DNA of 64,000 bases from Edaphochlamys debaryana. Lineage: Eukaryota; Chlorophyta; Chlorophyceae; Chlamydomonadales. Shown piece after piece: positions 23,370 to 34,121 of this stretch; position 1 is the first letter of the stretch; each line of letters opens with the position of its first letter. A model generated the notes under the pieces. The model worked only from the letters and a program-made list of their open reading frames with translations, was not told the origin of the DNA and did not search any database. The position numbers and the translations under genes are program-made. The DNA lies in contig JAEHOE010000111.1 in the NCBI GenBank assembly GCA_016858145.1, forward strand, positions 1-64,000, written 5' to 3'.

Positions 23370-24440
23370 CTAGGAGTTGCCGCCGCTGCCCCCGCTCAGC
23401 GTCGCTGCGCTCCCGTTGCCGTTGCTGGCCGCCGCCGCCGCCCCTGCCCCTGCCGTCGCTGCCTCCGTCGCCGGCGAGTCCAGCACGTACAGCCCCTCGC
23501 ACGCGTCGCTATGTGCGGCCACATAGCTGATGATGCGGCGCGCGCGACCCTCCCAGTAGCTGCCGTGCGGGGTGAGCGTCACAAGCCGCGGCCGCCGGTC
23601 CGTGAAATCCTCCATTTCCAGCTCCTCGTCGTCCAGCGCGTTCCAGGTCGAGGTCGGCGAGATGGACTCGCCGTCGCTGTCGTAGCTGCCCTCGACAGCG
23701 TAGGCGCGGCCGCGGGAGGGCCGGTGTCGCCAGCGGCCGCGCGCCAGGCCCGCCAGGCTGATGGGCTTCGAGGATGGCCCGCAGTCCCCCCCGCCGTTGC
23801 CCCCGCCGTTCCCGTCTGGGTCGTCATCACAGATGGACGTCGGCCGCTCGGGCAGCTGGTCCACGACCTGGATATGGATAGCGAGGTACTCGCCGGGGAG
23901 CGTGGGCAGGCGCTCGGGCCACTCCATGAGGCTGACCGCATGCACCAGCGACCCCTGCAGGTCAAGACGGTTGAAGTCCTGGACCGAGGTGAGGCGGTAG
24001 AAGTCGAAGTGGTGGATGGGCGGGCCGTCGTGCTCGTCATAGGTGTTTTGGAGGAGGAAGGTCGGGGATGGGACCGGGAGAAAGTCATCCTCAGCCACCG
24101 CGCGGATGAACGCGCGGCTGAAGACGCTCTTTCCCGCTCCAACTGCTCCGAAGAGGCAGTAGCAGTCGCCGGGGCGGATGTGGGAGGCAAAGAGGGCCGC
24201 CAACACGTCCAGAGCTTGCGCGCTCGGGACGCCCAGCCGGTGCTCCTCAGTGCGCTCCACAGGTGGTGCTGAACCCACGGCTGTCGCATGCGACCTTGCC
24301 GCTGTCGAGGCTGGCGCGCGGGCCAACAAGGGCGTCGCTATTTGGCTCGCGTTAACGAGCGCCCGCCGCAACCTCCTAGCCGCCCCCAGCTGCGGCCATA
24401 CGACGGCGTGGCCATGCGCGAGCGCGCGCATGCCGACCAC
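23370..24440 (-). CDS. tsaE: TsaE family P-loop ATPase for tRNA threonylcarbamoyladenosine (t6A), probably organellar
   Basis: In bacteria TsaE is the ATPase partner of the TsaB-TsaD complex that transfers threonylcarbamoyl to A37 of ANN-decoding tRNAs. This single-exon reading frame has 356 residues, against about 150 in bacteria. Conserved parts are the Walker A GAVGAGKS (98-105), SPTF (125-128), HHFDFYRL (143-150) and LMEWPERL (171-178). Residues 1-65 are Arg/Ala-rich with few acidic residues, as in a plastid or mitochondrial presequence. About 100 residues of Gly/Asp/Ser low complexity follow residue 200, before the closing segment LVTLTPHGSYWEGRARRI. Lack of introns sets it apart from every other clear gene here, which could mean retroposition or late organelle-to-nucleus transfer; that is inference. 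It converges on the secreted-protein gene. Confidence 0.9.
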   Translation of the reverse strand: MVGMRALAHGHAVVWPQLGAARRLRRALVNASQIATPLLARAPASTAARSHATAVGSAPPVERTEEHRLGVPSAQALDVLAALFASHIRPGDCYCLFGAVGAGKSVFSRAFIRAVAEDDFLPVPSPTFLLQNTYDEHDGPPIHHFDFYRLTSVQDFNRLDLQGSLVHAVSLMEWPERLPTLPGEYLAIHIQVVDQLPERPTSICDDDPDGNGGGNGGGDCGPSSKPISLAGLARGRWRHRPSRGRAYAVEGSYDSDGESISPTSTWNALDDEELEMEDFTDRRPRLVTLTPHGSYWEGRARRIISYVAAHSDACEGLYVLDSPATEAATAGAGAAAAASNGNGSAATLSGGSGGNS

Positions 24441-25238
24441 GCCGGGCGTCGGCTTGACAAGCCCAGAATCCCCTTAGTTGGTGTCACCCCACCGCCAGCT
24501 GGTCGACGGCCTATGGCGACAGCACTTCTGCGATGTGGTCTCTCGCCTAACAAGTTGGGCTGCCCTGGGCGTGAGGGGCTTGTTAGGGAATCGCGGCCAA
24601 CCCTATCGGGGCCACCAGCCAGCGCTGGGAGTGATTTGGGTGACCACAGATATTACAAGAGTACTGGGGAATGCTGTAGTTGTGGCCGATGAGCCCCAGC
24701 TCGGAAAGGGCGCTCGCGACATGAGCACGCGCGCCAACCTGGGGCACCACGTAGCCTGAGGAGAAAGGGGACACATTGCAAAAGAGAGCGGGAGGTTAAA
24801 CACAGGGGATAGGCTATCAGGGCTAAGAGCTGCCCTGGGGAAGGGCACCCTGGGGACAACCCTGGGGAAGCCCAACTGTCTGCCCCTGTCTGCCTCAATG
24901 TCCCGAGAGCCCTTCAAAAGCCTCTCAAGCTGAAACCGCCACTCCCCTCATGCCCTCTCTTACCTGCGCGTCTCTTAGTCCTTCTGCTCATCAAGAGATG
25001 CAGGACAAGTCGCCCCTTCAGCTCAACGTGGGTCGCCGTTGGCCGAGGACCCGAGGACCCCAACCCAGGGAAACAGCGCAGGGCTCGCTGGGCCCTGGCG
25101 CTTTGGGTGGGGACCAGCGCCCGTGCCCAATGCCATGTCATCAGCCCTTGACAACGCCAAACCTCAACACCTCCCAGCACCACAGCTGGACAAGTCCTCA
25201 TCACAAATGCACACAACCGCCGTACCCAGCCCCCGCCC
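24441..25238. other. Spacer: TsaE promoter and 3' region of the NYN gene
   Basis: About 800 bases between two minus-strand genes. No exon is supported. A minus-strand TGTAA is present at 24653-24657. The remaining part next to 24441 must contain the TsaE promoter; I see no TATA box there. Confidence 0.55.
24653..24657 (-). terminator. TGTAA poly(A) signal of the NYN gene
   Basis: TTACA on the + strand, that is TGTAA on the minus strand, about 580 bases beyond the TAA at 25239-25241. That is a normal 3' untranslated length for these algae, and it is the nearest such signal downstream of the NYN gene. Confidence 0.5.
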
Positions 25239-28200
25239 TTAGCCAGGCAAAGGATGCACCGCGTTCTTCTTGTTCCGCTTCTTGTTCCTTTTCTTGCGTT
25301 TCTTCTTCCCACCGCCGCCCGCTGGCCCCTGGGCCCAGTCGCCGCCTCGCGCCCCGGTGGGTACGTCGGCGGCACCGTCGGCGACGTCGCTGTGCGCGCT
25401 GTGGTAGACCTCCTCCTGCCCCGGCCCCTGCTCCCCCGCCTCACTCCCGGCCTCCTGCTGAGGCTGAGGCTGGGACGGGGGCGCAGCGCCGCCCTGCGCC
25501 TCCGCGCCGCCAAAGCTGCCCGGACGAAAGGGCAGCGCCGGCAGCCGCCGCGGCCCCAGCGAGAGCGTCCGCAGGGCGGCAGCCCCCGCTTCCCCGCCTG
25601 CCCCGCCCCCCGCCCCTGCGCCTGGCAGCGGCGCCAGCACGCCCCCATCCGCCACGACCGTCCCCAGCCCCACGCCGCCGGCCGAGCCACCGAGCCCATT
25701 CACCGCTACCACCCCGCCTGCCCCTGCCCCCGCCCCCACCCCCGCCCCTGTCCCCGAGAACATGAGCTCCGCAGTGAGGGCCACTCCGTGCAGGGCCATG
25801 AGCTGCCCCGCCAGCTGCCGCAGGTGGCTCAGGGCCGCCAGCAGGTCGCCGCCCTCGCCGGCGCAGCCCAGCAGCAGCACCGCCGCCAGCTCCCCGGGTC
25901 CGGGCACGCGGGAGAAGCGGGCGAGCAGCTGCAGCTGCGAAGGAGGCGCGCTGCCGTAGCCCCCGCCGCCGCCGCCGCCCCCGCCCGCGGCCGCGGCCCC
26001 GTACGGGCTGGCGGCGTGGGAGTGGGGGCCAGGGCCGGGACCGGGGCGGCGGGGAGGGGTGGAGGAGTCGGGGCCTGGCGGGTGTGGAGCGTGGACAGAG
26101 GAGAGCGCGAGGGGGCTGGCGGGTGCGGTGGCGGTGGCGGGGAGGCGGTAGGCGCGGATGAGGGCGCCCAGGCGCTCGCTGGCGTCCGCGAGGCGCTCGT
26201 GCAGCCCCCGGCCGCTGGCGGAGGGGTGGGGCAGCGCATGGGGCCCCGGCCCCGCCCCGGGCCCCGCACCCGCGTCGCTGCCCGAGGCGTGGCGCGGCTC
26301 GACGCCCCCATCGCCCTCCCCCTCCCCGTCTCCGCCTCCGGAGGTCCCCTGCCCTCTGCCGCAGGCCGTCGGGACCCATGCGTCGTCCGCCTGCAGGCAG
26401 CGAGGGAGGGAGCGCACTGAGTCAGGGAACCAACACCCGCCCTTGCCCGTGGCCATCCGTGCACGCGCACGTGGCCAACGCACAAGGCCCGTGGACCTGG
26501 TATCCCAGACAGCTGTCGACGTGGGCCCTGAACCCCACTGCGCCCCTCCCGTTCCCTCCGCCCGGTGGCTTACACCCCCGCACCCTGGGTTCGGGCTTCC
26601 GGCCGTTTCGGGCACCGACTTCAGCCCGGCCGGCTTCCTGCCGCGCCTATGTTCCTTCGGCTTACACGAGCAGCCCTCCACACCCCTGCTACCCTGTCTC
26701 CGCTCCCCACGGTTCCCCCCCCCCCCCACCTGCAGCGTGAGCCGCACCACCCTGCGCGCCTCAAACACCAGCAGCCGCGGCTCATTGGGGCCCCCGCCGC
26801 TGGGGCCGGGGCTGGGACCGCCCTCGCCACCCGGCCCCCCGCCGCCGCCCTGCTGCCAGCGCAGGCGCCTCGCCAGCGCCCCCGCGTCCACGCCCGGGCG
26901 GGGGTTGGCCACCACCACACAGGAGCCGGACAAGTCCCCGAACGAAGGCTCCACCAGCACCAGAGCCCCGGCCTCGCCCTGGCCCTGGGCTCCGCCCTCG
27001 CCATCGGCACCAGGGGTACCCGGGGTTGCCGGAGGGCCGGCAGGGGCGGGGGCCCCAGGCGCGGGGCCCGGTGCGGCCAGGGCGCCCCGCAGCAGCCGCG
27101 CGGCCGCATCCCGCGCCGCCTCGCCGCCCCGCCGGGGCCCGAAGCCCGCCAGGATGAGGCTGCGGGGCGTCAGCACGCTGTGCATCTGCTCGTCTGCGAC
27201 CGGAAGGGCGACCGGAAGGGGTGGGACAGATCAACCTCTTGAGCACCTGCAGAACGCTTCCCGTTCCCCCCACCCAGACATCAGCCCCTCTGCAAACACG
27301 ACGCCTCGCCCCTCCCCCCCTTCCCGCCCCTCCCCCCCCCCCGCTCACCCCCGTACGGCAGCACCAGGTCCTGCACGCCGCTGCAGCCCCGCAGGAAGGC
27401 GCTCCACAGTAGCGGCGGCCCCGCGTATCCCTGCGCCAGCAGGGCCCCGCTGGCGGTGTCATGGGTCACCAGCTGCACGGAGAAGCCCGCCTGCAGGGCG
27501 CCCTGGGGAGGGGTGTGGGAGGGAGAGGAGGGGAAGAGGGAGAGGGAGATATTGAGAAGCCTTCACGAGAGTGGAGCAGGTTCATTTCTCGCGCACCCCC
27601 CACCCACCCCCCCAACCACTCCCCAACATCTCAGCCCCTCCTCCTCCCCCTCCCCCCACCTGCACGGGCTCCAGGAAGTCCTCGTCCCCGCTGATGAGCA
27701 CGATGGTCAGCTGCCCGGGGCAGGCCCGGGCGGTGTGAGCGTGCTCCAGCACAAACTGGTGCAGCTCCTGCGGGGGTTGTGGGGTGGGGGGTGGGGGGGA
27801 GGGGCACGACCGGGGGCGAGTCGGGCCTTGCGGGAGGCACCGCCATCCCGCGCTCCGCTGCCTCAGTCCTCCCATCAAGCCCTCACTCTAGCCTTCCTCA
27901 GAACACACCCCTTCCACACGTCCCGCCCATCCCCATTCCCCCACCCCCCAAACACATACACACACTCACCCACCCCACCCCACCCCACCCCCCGCACCTT
28001 CTTGAGCACCACGTCCGCGTTGCGCTTGGCGTGCACGGCACTGGCCATGAGCAGGGTCAGGTCGGGAACCACCTGCGGCTGGCAGCGGGGGCGGAGGCAG
28101 GCAGGGTCAGACCGGACTGGCGGGGGCCTCCTGGGCGTACAGAAGCAGTCCTAGGTTCAGGCCCATCGATCGAAACCCCCTTAACCCTGCTTAGCACACA

Positions 28201-28947
28201 CCTACCGCCGGCCCTCCAGCTAGAGATAATGCTCCCCTGGCTTACGCAAGTAGCGACTGAACACACACGCGCCCCGGATGGGTCGGGCTTCGGACTCCCC
28301 GGGCTTTCGGTTCCGTATCCAATATCTATCGGCCCTTACAAGAGCAGCCCTGAACACGCGCGCACCTGCTCCACGAAGCCCGGGTGGTCCCTCCGGATGC
28401 GCGCCAGGGAGCGCTCCGTGACCGCCGCCACGGTGCGGTACTCGGTGCGGCCGGGACCGTAGATGAAGTGCTTCTTCAGGTATCTGGGGGGGACAAGGTC
28501 AGGGCGAGTCAGCAAGGCTTGGTTGGGGTGCCGCGAGCAAGGAATGGGGTAGGCGGCAGGGAGCGGCGGCATGGTGGGGAAAGGCGGTATGGAAGGGTGA
28601 TGACCGGTGTGCTTGCGCTTGTGGGGTCCGCCTTACCGTATAACGTGCCGTGGCGACAGCGCTGGTGACGTGGGGAGGGGGAGGCGAACATTCTCGATGT
28701 CCCATATGATCACGCAAAGGTTCCGCCCGTCGACCGGCGCGCGGGGGATGGTGGGGGGGATGTCCCCACGTTGAGCCGCGGCTCCAACCTTCGCCGCGCT
28801 CCGGCTCGACACCCGCCGCACCACCAGCTGCTGTTCTTTCGTTCCGCTGGTCTTTCGTTCCGACCCGAGCTTGCCCTTGCTGGTGACAAGGTGGTGTTCC
28901 GACGCCACGTCGGAGCCGTTTCCGCAGGCCGAGGCGCAGGCCCCCAT
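25239..28947 (-). CDS. NYN-domain (PIN-like nuclease fold) protein with long Gly/Pro-rich tail
   Basis: NYN domains are PIN-fold ribonuclease domains found in MARF1/limkain-b1 and relatives. Seven exons (28947-28637, 28483-28366, 28072-27998, 27767-27660, 27502-27349, 27193-26730, 26390-25239) give 793 residues. The acidic metal-binding residues are in place: VIIWDIENV (D83, E85), KRNADVVLKK (D163) and IVLISGDEDF (D196, D198); the domain spans about residues 76-235. A moderately conserved stretch follows to residue 410; after that the protein is Gly/Ala/Pro-rich and ends in a basic KKKRKKRNKKRNKKN segment, a possible nuclear or RNA-binding signal. Start: two in-frame stops lie just upstream of this ATG, so the N-terminus MGACASACG is well supported and fits an N-myristoylation site. 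RNA targets are unknown. It is divergent from the LRR gene. Confidence 0.85.
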
Positions 28948-29311
28948 CTCTGGCCTAAGCTTTCATTAATCACGCTTTCACGGCTCATCGCGCCATACTA
29001 GCCATAAGCTTTTGGTCGCGCCGAAGGATGTGCCGGGACGCGGGGCCGAATGGTCGCCTTGTGGCGCTGGGGCCTAGGTTCTGCAGCTAGTAATCTAAAT
29101 GAAGTATGTGATCTGGGCAGTGGATGCTCGACGTTGTGTGGATGCCATGGGTGGGGGTCGAGGGGGTTGCATCCCTGGGTATAGCACGCCGTTGTGCACG
29201 AACCCTTGTGCCCCCAAAGACGCACTCCGCCCCCAGCCGAAGCATATATACACAACGAGTGCAACACAGCGGATGATGACCCTAGCGCAGCGCCACTAAG
29301 AGCAATCAACG
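28948..29311. promoter_or_regulatory. Divergent promoter region shared by the NYN and LRR genes
   Basis: Only 364 bases separate the two start codons, which point away from each other. A TATA-like element lies on the LRR side (29245-29252). No comparable element is obvious on the NYN side. The interval must hold both core promoters and both 5' leaders. Confidence 0.6.
29245..29252 (+). promoter_or_regulatory. TATA box of the LRR gene
   Basis: The sequence gcatatatacac contains TATATACA 60-67 bases upstream of the ATG at 29312, which leaves room for a start site about 30 bases downstream and a short leader. Confidence 0.55.
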
Positions 29312-32300
29312 ATGGCACAAACAGAGCTCGTAGCAGACGTCGTGGAGGCCATCACCCACCTCGTATCCTGCGAAACCACCCTCAAATGCTTGCGCGCCTC
29401 CTCGCGCGAGCTCAAGCGGCTGGCGACGCGAAAATGCCGGACGCTGAAGCCCCGCGCAGGCGGCGGGCCGGGAGGCTCGCTCGACTTGGGGCTTATAGCC
29501 CAGAGGTGAGTGTACTGGACTAGGCAGCGCATCTGGGTCTGGCGACTTTGGCGGTTGTGAAAGGGAGAATTGCGTGTTGAGCCGACCGCTCGTGCTTCAG
29601 GTTCCCCTGGCTGGAGTCGCTCGACCTGCGCGCGGTCGCTGGCTTGGTGCGAGACGAGTCCCTCGCGCCGTGCCAGCGGATGGAGCGGCTCCACAGCCTC
29701 CTGCTTGATGGGGCCAAACACCTCAGCAACGAGGGGCTGCGCTCACTGCCGCAGCAACTCCAGTCACTCAGTCTCAAGCACTGCGGACAGGTGCGGCTGG
29801 CGGCCGCCACGTCGTCGGGTTCGTTGGGGAACACATGCGTCCATTGTTGACGCGCGCGCGACGACTGCAGCCCCGGCACGACGAAGGAAGCGCCCGCGCA
29901 AAAGCGCATACGCTGACACGTTTAGGGAAGAGCGTCGGCCGCGGGGGCCTCTGCAACACCCGGGACCCTTGCTATACCCGTGGCTATACCCGTAACGGCT
30001 ACAGGTCGCACCTGTCGGACCCCGCGCCCTGGGCACAACGGCATCAGCCCTCCCCTCCTCCCGGCCCCCCCTCCTCACCCCACCCCCGCTCTCCAGGTCA
30101 CCTGGGCGGGCCTGAGCGAGCTGGCCAACCTCCCTCACCTGACCAGCCTCAACATCGCGGGCATCAAGTGGACATCAGCCGCGCCCGGCCAGCCCGCCGG
30201 GGCCGGCGCGGGCGCCGAGGCCGCAGCCGCCGCAGCCGCCGGCGGCGGGGCCTACGCGCCCGGCCCCCAGCTGGCCTCGCTGCTGCAGCGCCTGGAGAGC
30301 CTGACGCTGGGCGACCCGCAGGCGCTGAGCTCGCTGAGCGACCGCCTGGTGACCGAGGGCCTGGCCGCCGCGCAGCCCACGCGGCTGACGCACCTGGACC
30401 TCAGCGGGTGCATCGACCTCACCGACTGGGGTGAGGCGGGGGGGGGCAGGAGGGGGAGGTAGCAGGAGGAGAAGGGCGCTGTGGGCGGGTTGAGAGCTGT
30501 GGGAGAGAGGAGGGCAGTTCCGGTGCGGGCGGTTTGAGGGGCGTACCCTTGCCTAGACTACCTGAAGGGTCCCCTCGCACCTCTCCCTCCACCGCCATTC
30601 CCGCGCCCTTGCCCGGCCCCGTGTGTGCTCCCCCGCCCGCAGCCGTGCACCAGGTGTGCGCCTCCGCCCCCTCGCTCACCAGCCTGAGCCTGCAGTCGTG
30701 CGTGCGGCTCACCAGCGCGGGGCTGCTGGCGCTGGGCCGCCTGCCGGGCCTGGCCTGCCTCAACCTGCGCGGCTTCCTGCAGCTGAGCGACGCGGGGCTG
30801 GCGGCGGGGCTGTCGGGGCTGGGGGCGCTGCAGGAGCTCAACCTGCAGGGCTGCACGGCCATCACGGGTGCGTGCGTGCGGCGGGGTCACCCCGGGGGAA
30901 GTTTCGTGTGCTCGCGCGGGTGCCGGTACCGGAAGGAGATGTGCCGGTGTGTGCTCTGAGCTTGGCGGCTGCTCTTGCGCCTGCGCACCCACCTACTGGT
31001 TACCCCCCCCTGTCCGCAGGCTCCTGCCTGTCCGAGCTGGCCCCCTGCCGCTCGCTGGCCGTGCTCAACGTGTCGCACTGCTCCTCCTTCTCCTCGCTGG
31101 AGCCGCTGCGGGCGCTGAGCGGGCTGCAGCGCCTGGCGGTGTCGCACTGCCCCAAGCTCAGCGTGGCGGGGCCGGGGGGCGTGGCGGCGCTCACGGGGCT
31201 CAGCAGGCTCACCGAGATCAAGGTGGGGCCAGGGCGGGAGCCGGGACGTGGTGGGCGGTGGGCCTGGAGTGGCTCAGGTCCCAGGAAGGAGGGTGAAACG
31301 CGGGCTGTGCCTGACTCCTTTCGCTCGCAACTCGTTCCCCTCAGGCGAGCCACCTGCGCCACCAGCCCACGCAGCCGCCACCACAGCCGCAGCCCGCAGC
31401 GCCGGCGCAGCCCGCGCCTGCTCAGGACGGGGCCGCACCCACACCCGCCACCGCCACCGCACCCCCCTGCTCCCTGGCGGCTCTGGAGCAGCTTGAGGCG
31501 CTGGACCTGTCCTACCTCAGCCACAGCGCGGGGGGCGGCGGGGCAGGAGCCCTGGGCGGGGGCCTGCTGGGCTCGGTGGCGGCGCTGACGCGGCTCACGC
31601 GGCTGAGCCTGGCGGGCTGCGGGGGCCTGGCGGCCGAGGCGCCACCGGGCCTGGGCCTGGGCGGGGGCTCGGGCCATGGCGCGGGTCTGGGGTTCCTGGG
31701 GGAGCTGCGGCGCCTGGAGGAGCTGGACCTGGGCGGCTGGCAGGTGGGGGGGGAGGAGGGCTTGGGGGGGACAGAGGGGGCTGGTGCAGGGGCTGGACCA
31801 GGGCCGCAGAACGCAGGTTGGGAGGAGTGGCTCGCTGGGGCTGCGGGGTACTGAGCAGTGGGATGTGCTTTCTAGGATCGCTGCCAGTTCGTCTGCAGGC
31901 TCGGGCGTGGTGTCATCTGTGCCCCGCCCCGTGGTGTGCCGTGACCGCCGCCGCAGGAGGTGGACCCCCAGGAGCTGACCTGCCTGGCGGGCGCCACAGC
32001 GCTGCGGAAGCTGGTGGTGTCGCGCCTGGGCAACCGCCACGCCAACGGCTGCTTCGAGGGCTGCGACTGCAACGGCTCCCCCACCTCCTCGCTCTGCCCC
32101 AGCCCCTGCAGCTCCGCCTCCTCCTCCTCCTCGTCGGCGGAGGAGCCGGGAAGCCCCGAGGCGCGCGGCGCCCAGCCCCCCGCCCAGGCGGCCGGCGCGG
32201 CGGCAGCTGCACGGGCGGCCGCGGCGGCGATTGAGGCGGCGGCGGGGGCGGCGGCAGGAGCAGGGAGGGATGCGGCCATGGCGGGGAGCTCGCAAGGTGC

Positions 32301-34121
32301 GTGGAGAGCGGGACAGGGAAGGGCAGTTGGACGGGTATATAGCCGTGTGCGCTGGAGCGGAAGTATAGGGAGCCTGCTGCCCAGTGGCTGAGCCCCTCCC
32401 TGCGCCTTGTCACTCCAGGAGCAGATGGCGCCGGTGACGCGATCGAGCGCAGCGCCAGCGCGGGCGGCTCCGGGCGCAGCCCCGCCTCCGCCTCCTCCTC
32501 TTGGGACATTCGCCACGACCACGCGCACTGGCACCGCCTGCAGCGCCGCCGCCAGCAGCGGGACGACCGCGCCGCCAGCAGCGGAGGCGGCAGCCTCAGC
32601 GCCAGCGCCAGCCCCAGCCCCGACGCCTCGCCCCGTGACCGCGACGCTCCCCCCACCGGCGGCTACGCCGCCGGCCCTGGGCCCTCGGGCACCGCCGCCG
32701 CCACGGCGCCGCTGCCTCCCACGCCGCCCTCGGCCCCGTCCCTGGCGGCGCTGGCGATGCAGATGGCGGCGGTCGGCATCTCCTGCCGCTGCGGCCGCGG
32801 CTGCATCGGCGACGGAGGCGTCGGCGGCGGCGCCGCCGCGGCGGCCTGCGCCGTGGCGGCGCGCCTGGCGGCGGCGACGGCTGGGGTGACGGCGGGCATG
32901 GTCCGCGGCGCCGATGACGTGGCATGCGCCAACGACCAGGGCGAGACGTCGACGGCGGCGGCCCGCGACAGCGCTCTGACGCAGCTGCTGAGCGGCCTGC
33001 CGCCGCTCAACGCGCCCCGCCCCAGCCTGGACGACGACGACGAGGGCGCCGCGGCCCGACCGGGCGCGACTGCCCGGGCCGTGGCTGCCGCTGCGGGCCT
33101 GCCCATGCCGCCCATGCCGCTGACGCCCCGCCCGGGGCTGGACGGGGCGCTGGGGCACCTGTCCCGGCTCACGGCCCTGGCGGAGATCCACCTGGAGGGT
33201 GAGGGGGGGTCAGCGAGTGCACAAGGGAGTGGGGTGGTGGCGTAGGGGTGGAGGTAGGACTAGGTCGGTCCTCGGGCAGCACGGGAGCTTCAGGGTACCG
33301 GCACGGCACAGGCCGGCTGCATCCACGGCAGAGCAGCCCTGCATGTTACCGTCACACCCCCGATCGCCGCGATCAACCCCTTCCTTCCCCGGCCCTCTGA
33401 CCCCCTCCCCCGCAGCCTGCTCGCACCTCACCGACGCTGGCGTGGCTCGCCTGGCCCGCCTGCCCCGCCTGGAGCTGCTGGACCTGGGGGGGTGCAACCG
33501 CGTCACGGGCCGCACGCTGGGCGCCTTTGCGGCGCACGGCTCGCTGCACACGCTGCTGCTGGGCAACTGCGGCTCGCTGGACGACGCGGGGCTGGCGGCG
33601 GCGGCGCGCGTGGGCAGCCTGCGCGTGCTGGACGCCAGCGGCTGCGGCCGGGTGTCGGACGTGGGCGCGGTGCGGCTGGGGCCCCTGCGGAGGCTGGCGC
33701 GGCTCAGCCTGCGGGGCAACGCCAAGTGCACGGACCGGTGAGGCACGGGGCAGTTGAGTTGCGGGAGGGCACATGACTGCACAACGACCAGAGCTGCAAC
33801 CGCTTCCAGGAATGCCGGTACCTCTCCTCACGATGCTCTCGCCGTGTTTTGCCGTGCCTGTGGCTGACCGTTTCTCCTTCCCGCCGGCCCTTGACCCCTC
33901 CCTCCAGGACGGCCGAGGTCCTGGCGCAGATGCCCTCGCTGCAGTGGCTGTCGCTTTCGCTGTGCGGCTCCGTGACGGACGGGGCGCTGGGCTCGCTGGC
34001 GGGCAGCCGCTCGCTGACGTACCTGGACGTGAGCCACTGCTGGCGCCTGAGCCGGGCGGGGGTGCGGGCGCTGGAGGAGCGGCTGCCGCAGCTCAAGCTC
34101 ATCGCCACGGGGCGGCACTGA
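29312..34121 (+). CDS. Leucine-rich-repeat protein of the cysteine-containing (AMN1/F-box-LRR) type
   Basis: Ten exons (29312-29505, 29601-29790, 30097-30430, 30643-30867, 31020-31222, 31345-31743, 31957-32296, 32419-33198, 33416-33737, 33908-34121) give 1066 residues. Residues 66-515 and 889-1066 carry repeated units such as LTSLSLQSCVRLTSAGL, LRVLDASGCGRVSDVG and LTYLDVSHCWRLSRAG, the pattern of the Cys-containing LRR subfamily used by F-box proteins to hold substrates for ubiquitination. Residues 5-42 (VADVVEAITHLVSCETTLKC, then LRASSRELKRLA) could be a degenerate F-box. Residues about 516-888 are an Ala/Ser/Gly-rich insertion splitting the LRR array, with acidic DDDDEG near its end. No kinase, TIR or transmembrane part is present. 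A substrate-recognition role in an SCF complex is inferred. The transcript probably ends after the TGTAA at 35167-35171. Confidence 0.87.

Noticed and set aside
23244..24272. 342-codon + strand frame opposite TsaE
   Set aside because: Mirror of the TsaE gene caused by GC-rich codons; the minus strand carries Walker A and other conserved motifs.
31000..32295. 431-codon minus-strand frame across the LRR gene
   Set aside because: Antisense shadow of LRR exons; the + strand shows clear repeats with consistent splice phases.
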